Shown one piece after another: positions 61,379 to 64,000 of a stretch of 64,000 nucleotides of DNA. The notes below the pieces were generated by a model, which did no database searches, was not told the DNA's origin, and saw only the letters and a list, made by a program, of their open reading frames with translations. The first letter of the stretch is position 1, and every line of letters begins with the position of its first letter. Source of the DNA: Sphingomonas sp. LR60. Lineage in GTDB: Bacteria; Pseudomonadota; Alphaproteobacteria; Sphingomonadales; Sphingomonadaceae. Both the position numbers and the translations under genes were made by a program. The stretch covers positions 3,164,501 through 3,228,500 of the forward strand of contig NZ_JASPFK010000001.1 in NCBI RefSeq assembly GCF_036855935.1, written 5' to 3'.

Positions 61379-63863
61379 GTATCGCCTCCACCCTCGCCTT
61401 CCGCGACCTGCGGCGCGGCGGGCGCGGGTTGCTGTTGCTCGCAATGTGCCTGTTCCTCGGCACCGCCGCGCTTGCCGGGATCGGCAGCCTGTCCGCCGCG
61501 ATGCTCGCCGCGCTCGATGCGCAGGGGCGCGCGATGCTGGGCGGCGACGTCGAGCTGGTCGTCTCGCAACGCCGCGCCACGCCTGCGGAGCTGGCCGCCT
61601 TCGCCGCCGCCGGCCCGGTCGCGGAGGTCGTGTCGCTGCGCGCGATGGCACACAAAGGCGATCAGGATACGCTGGTCGAGCTGCGCGGGGTCGACGATCG
61701 CTGGCCATTGGTCGGGCGCTTTCGCCTGGCGCCCAGCGCGCTCGCCGCACGCCCCCATGGCACACAGGTCGCGATCGCTCCCGCGCTCGCCGATCGGCTC
61801 GGGGCGCGCATCGGCGACACGATCCGGCTCGGCACGCAGCCGTTTCGCGTGATCGGGCTGATCGTGGAGGAGCCCGACCGGCTCGGCGCCGGCTTTTCGC
61901 TCGGCAGCCCCGCGTTGGTCGACATGGCCGGGCTCGACGCCAGTGCCTTGCTCCAGCCCGGCAGCCTGTATCGCAGCGGCTATCGCATCGCACTCCCTGA
62001 TCCTGCGCGCGCGGAGGTGGTCGGCAAGCGGCTCGCGGCGCGTTTCCCCGACGCCGGGTGGACCCCACGCACCACCGAGAACGCCGGACGCGGCCTGCGC
62101 GGCGGCATCGCGACGCTCGGGCAATTCCTGCTGCTCGTCGGCCTCGCCGCACTGGCGATCGCGGGCGTCGGGGTCGGCAGCGGGGTGACCGCCTATCTCA
62201 CCGCGCGCACGAAGATGGTCGCGACGCTCAAGGTGCTCGGCGCGCGCTCGACCCTGATCGCACGGCTGTTCCTGATCGAACTGGCGCTGGTCGGCGCAGG
62301 CGGCATGCTGCCGGGGCTGGCGCTCGGCGCAATGGTGCCGTGGATCGTCGCGCGGGTCGCAGGCGACGCGCTGCCGATCACGCCGCGGCTGGCGCTCTAC
62401 CCGCTTCCACTCGTCACCGCCGCGGTGCTCGGCACGCTGGTCGCGCTGCTGTTCGCGCTCCCTGCGCTTGCCCAGGCGCGTCGCGTCCCCGCCGCAACGC
62501 TGTTGCGCGACGCCCTCGCAGAGACAGGTCGCCCATCGTGGCGCGTGCTCGCGGCGATGACCGCGCTGCTCGGCGGATTGGTCGCGCTCGCGGTCTGGTC
62601 GGCGGCCGACCATCTGCTCGCCGCCGGGTTCGTCGCCGCGATCGCCGGGCTGGTGCTGCTGCTGTGGCTGGTCGGCATCGCGCTGCGCCGATTATTGGCG
62701 CGGCTGCCGCGCCCGCGCGCTCCGCTGCCAAGGCTCGCACTGGCCAACCTCCACCGTCCCGGCGCGGCGACCGATCGGCTGGTCGTCGCGCTCGGGCTCG
62801 GCTTCTCGCTTTTCGTCGCGCTCGCGGTGATCGACGCAAGCCTGTCCGCCGAGCTCGCCGGCAGCGCTCCCGCCCGCGCACCACGCTTTTCGCCGCCGAC
62901 GTTCCCGCAGAGGAAGCCGCGCCGTTCCGCACCGCGGTGTTACGCGCCGCGCCAAACGCCCGGATCGAGGCGGTCCCGTCGCTGCGCGGCGCGATCGTCG
63001 CGATCAAGGGTATTCCGACGACGCAGCTCAAGACGCTCCCCGCCGACGCCTGGGTGCTCCGCGGCGACCGCACGCTGACCTGGTCGGCAACCGTCCCGCC
63101 CCGCAATGAGGTCGTCTCAGGCCGCTGGTGGCCCGCCGATTACAACGGACCGCCGCTCGTCTCGATCGAGGATCGCGCGGCGCAGGCGCTCGGGCTCCGG
63201 ATCGGCGATGCGATCACCGTCTCGGTGCTCGGTGTCGACGTGCCCGCGCGGATCGCCGCGTTGCGCAAGATCGACTGGCGCGGACTCGGGCTCAACTTCG
63301 CGATCGTCTTCTCGCCTGGCTATATCGAGGAGGCGCCGCACAGCCTGCTCGCCAGCATCTATGCCCCGCCGGCGCGCGACGGCGCGATCGCACGCAGCGT
63401 CGCGCAGGCGATGCCTGCGGTGACGCTGATCCGCACCGGCGACGTCATCGGCCAAGTATCGGCGCTGCTCGGCCAGATCACGACCGCGGTGCGCGTCGCC
63501 GCCGCGGCGACGGTGCTCGCGGGGCTGGCAGTGCTGGTCGGCGCGGTTGCCGCGTCCGGTCGCGCGCGCCGTTATGACGCGGTCGTGCTCAAGCTGCTCG
63601 GCGGGAGCATGCGGCAGGTGCTGGCGGCGCAGGCGATCGAATATGCCCTCCTCGCCGCGCTGCTGTCGGTGGTGGCGCTGATCGCGGGCGGCGCGGCCGG
63701 CTGGTACGTCGTAACCCACGTCTTCGACATGACGTTCGCGCCAGACTGGTTGCGCGTCGCCGCGACCTTGGGGCTGGCGAGCGCAGTGACGCTCGGGATC
63801 GGCGTTGCGGGCAGCATCCCGGCGCTGCGCGCGCGACCGGCCCAGATGCTGCGGACGCTCTGA
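61375..63863 (+). CDS. ybbP: FtsX-like ABC transporter permease (YbbP type), frame broken
   Basis: The partner membrane protein of the ATPase at 60671, about 829 residues once repaired. N-terminal helix LLLLAMCLFLGTAALAGIGS is followed by a periplasmic domain, then a cluster of helices (GQFLLLVGLAALAIAGVGVG). The frame is lost at 62881-62882; adding one C gives RAPTLFAADVPAEEAAPFR, after which a second periplasmic domain and helices run to LRARPAQMLRTL. The ten-helix duplicated FtsX layout is typical of YbbP. The transported substrate is unknown. Confidence 0.87.
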
Positions 63864-63907
63864 AAGGGCGACCGCTCCTACGCGCATCGCCAGGACGTTG
63901 CCGCCCT

Positions 63908-64000
63908 CTACCCCGCCGCCGGCGTCTCGATCAGCGTCAGCACGTTGACGATCAACCCGCGCATCGCCGCATGTGCCCCGTCGGCGTCCCCGGCAAGGAT
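63908..64000 (-). CDS. Partial gene at the right edge, C-terminal 30 residues
   Basis: The last 31 codons of a minus-strand gene cut by the window edge, ending GAHAAMRGLIVNVLTLIETP AAG then TAG. The AGDADGAHAAMRG segment resembles the final helix of FCD-domain GntR regulators, but 30 residues are too few to decide. Confidence 0.3.
   Translation of the reverse strand: MLAGDADGAHAAMRGLIVNVLTLIETPAAG

Noticed and set aside
1..64000. CRISPR array
   Set aside because: No run of regularly spaced short direct repeats was seen; the repeats present are isolated palindromes.

Overview
The window is a high-GC alphaproteobacterial chromosome segment, most likely from a Sphingomonas-like sphingomonad. 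The evidence is the gene families (TonB with a long proline-rich linker, the purC-purS-purQ order, a salvage-type cobalamin cluster, DUF1285/NUDIX/cca), frequent GTG and TTG starts, four-base ATGA/GTGA overlaps, and inverted repeats of the 'gtcatcccggacttgatccg' type that are common in this group. No rRNA or CRISPR is visible. The window starts just downstream of exbB and ends inside an unidentified gene.

Layout. 1-16453 is core chromosome: exbB-tonB; a secreted hypothetical protein; folB-GST; acetyltransferase, DUF1285, NUDIX and cca; a GGDEF/EAL enzyme; parC; an opgC / lipoprotein hydrolase / DUF4349 operon; purC and a fused purS-purQ frame; and a queuosine-precursor transporter. At 16510-16586 lies tRNA-Arg(UCU). 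An integrated element of about 27.4 kb occupies 16570-43938. It is bounded by an exact 18-bp repeat of the tRNA 3' end and carries a tyrosine integrase next to the right repeat, excisionase-like proteins at both ends, a RepA-like ATPase, a primase-like protein, several operons of tiny overlapping genes, three virion-like genes and varied cargo. The cargo includes a chemoreceptor, a ZIP transporter, a BLUF protein, S1/P1 and SNase nucleases, a SRAP protein, a HigBA-type module, and an unrecognised cytosolic/membrane pair. No capsid, portal or large terminase gene was seen, so it looks like a defective prophage, a satellite or a genomic island. Core sequence resumes at 43939 with msrB.

45021-56200 is a cobalamin salvage and late-assembly region. 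cobO lies upstream of a cobalamin riboswitch, followed by a btuB-like receptor, DUF1636, cobT, an alpha-ribazole-phosphatase-like gene, an unrelated insert, and cobS. A convergent cobC-cobD-cobQ operon and a divergent cobP follow. No corrin-ring synthesis genes are present, which fits import of corrinoids by a TonB/ExbB-driven receptor, adenosylation, and nucleotide-loop assembly. After this come a Gfo/Idh/MocA oxidoreductase, purB, mobA, an arylesterase, and a two-gene ABC exporter (ATPase plus FtsX-like permease).

A caution affects the whole annotation. At least ten genes, including the housekeeping genes cca and purB, are split by an apparent single-base indel, mostly a missing base in a short G or C run. 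I read these as sequencing or assembly errors rather than true pseudogenes, and I annotate the genes across the break. The break positions are given in each entry.
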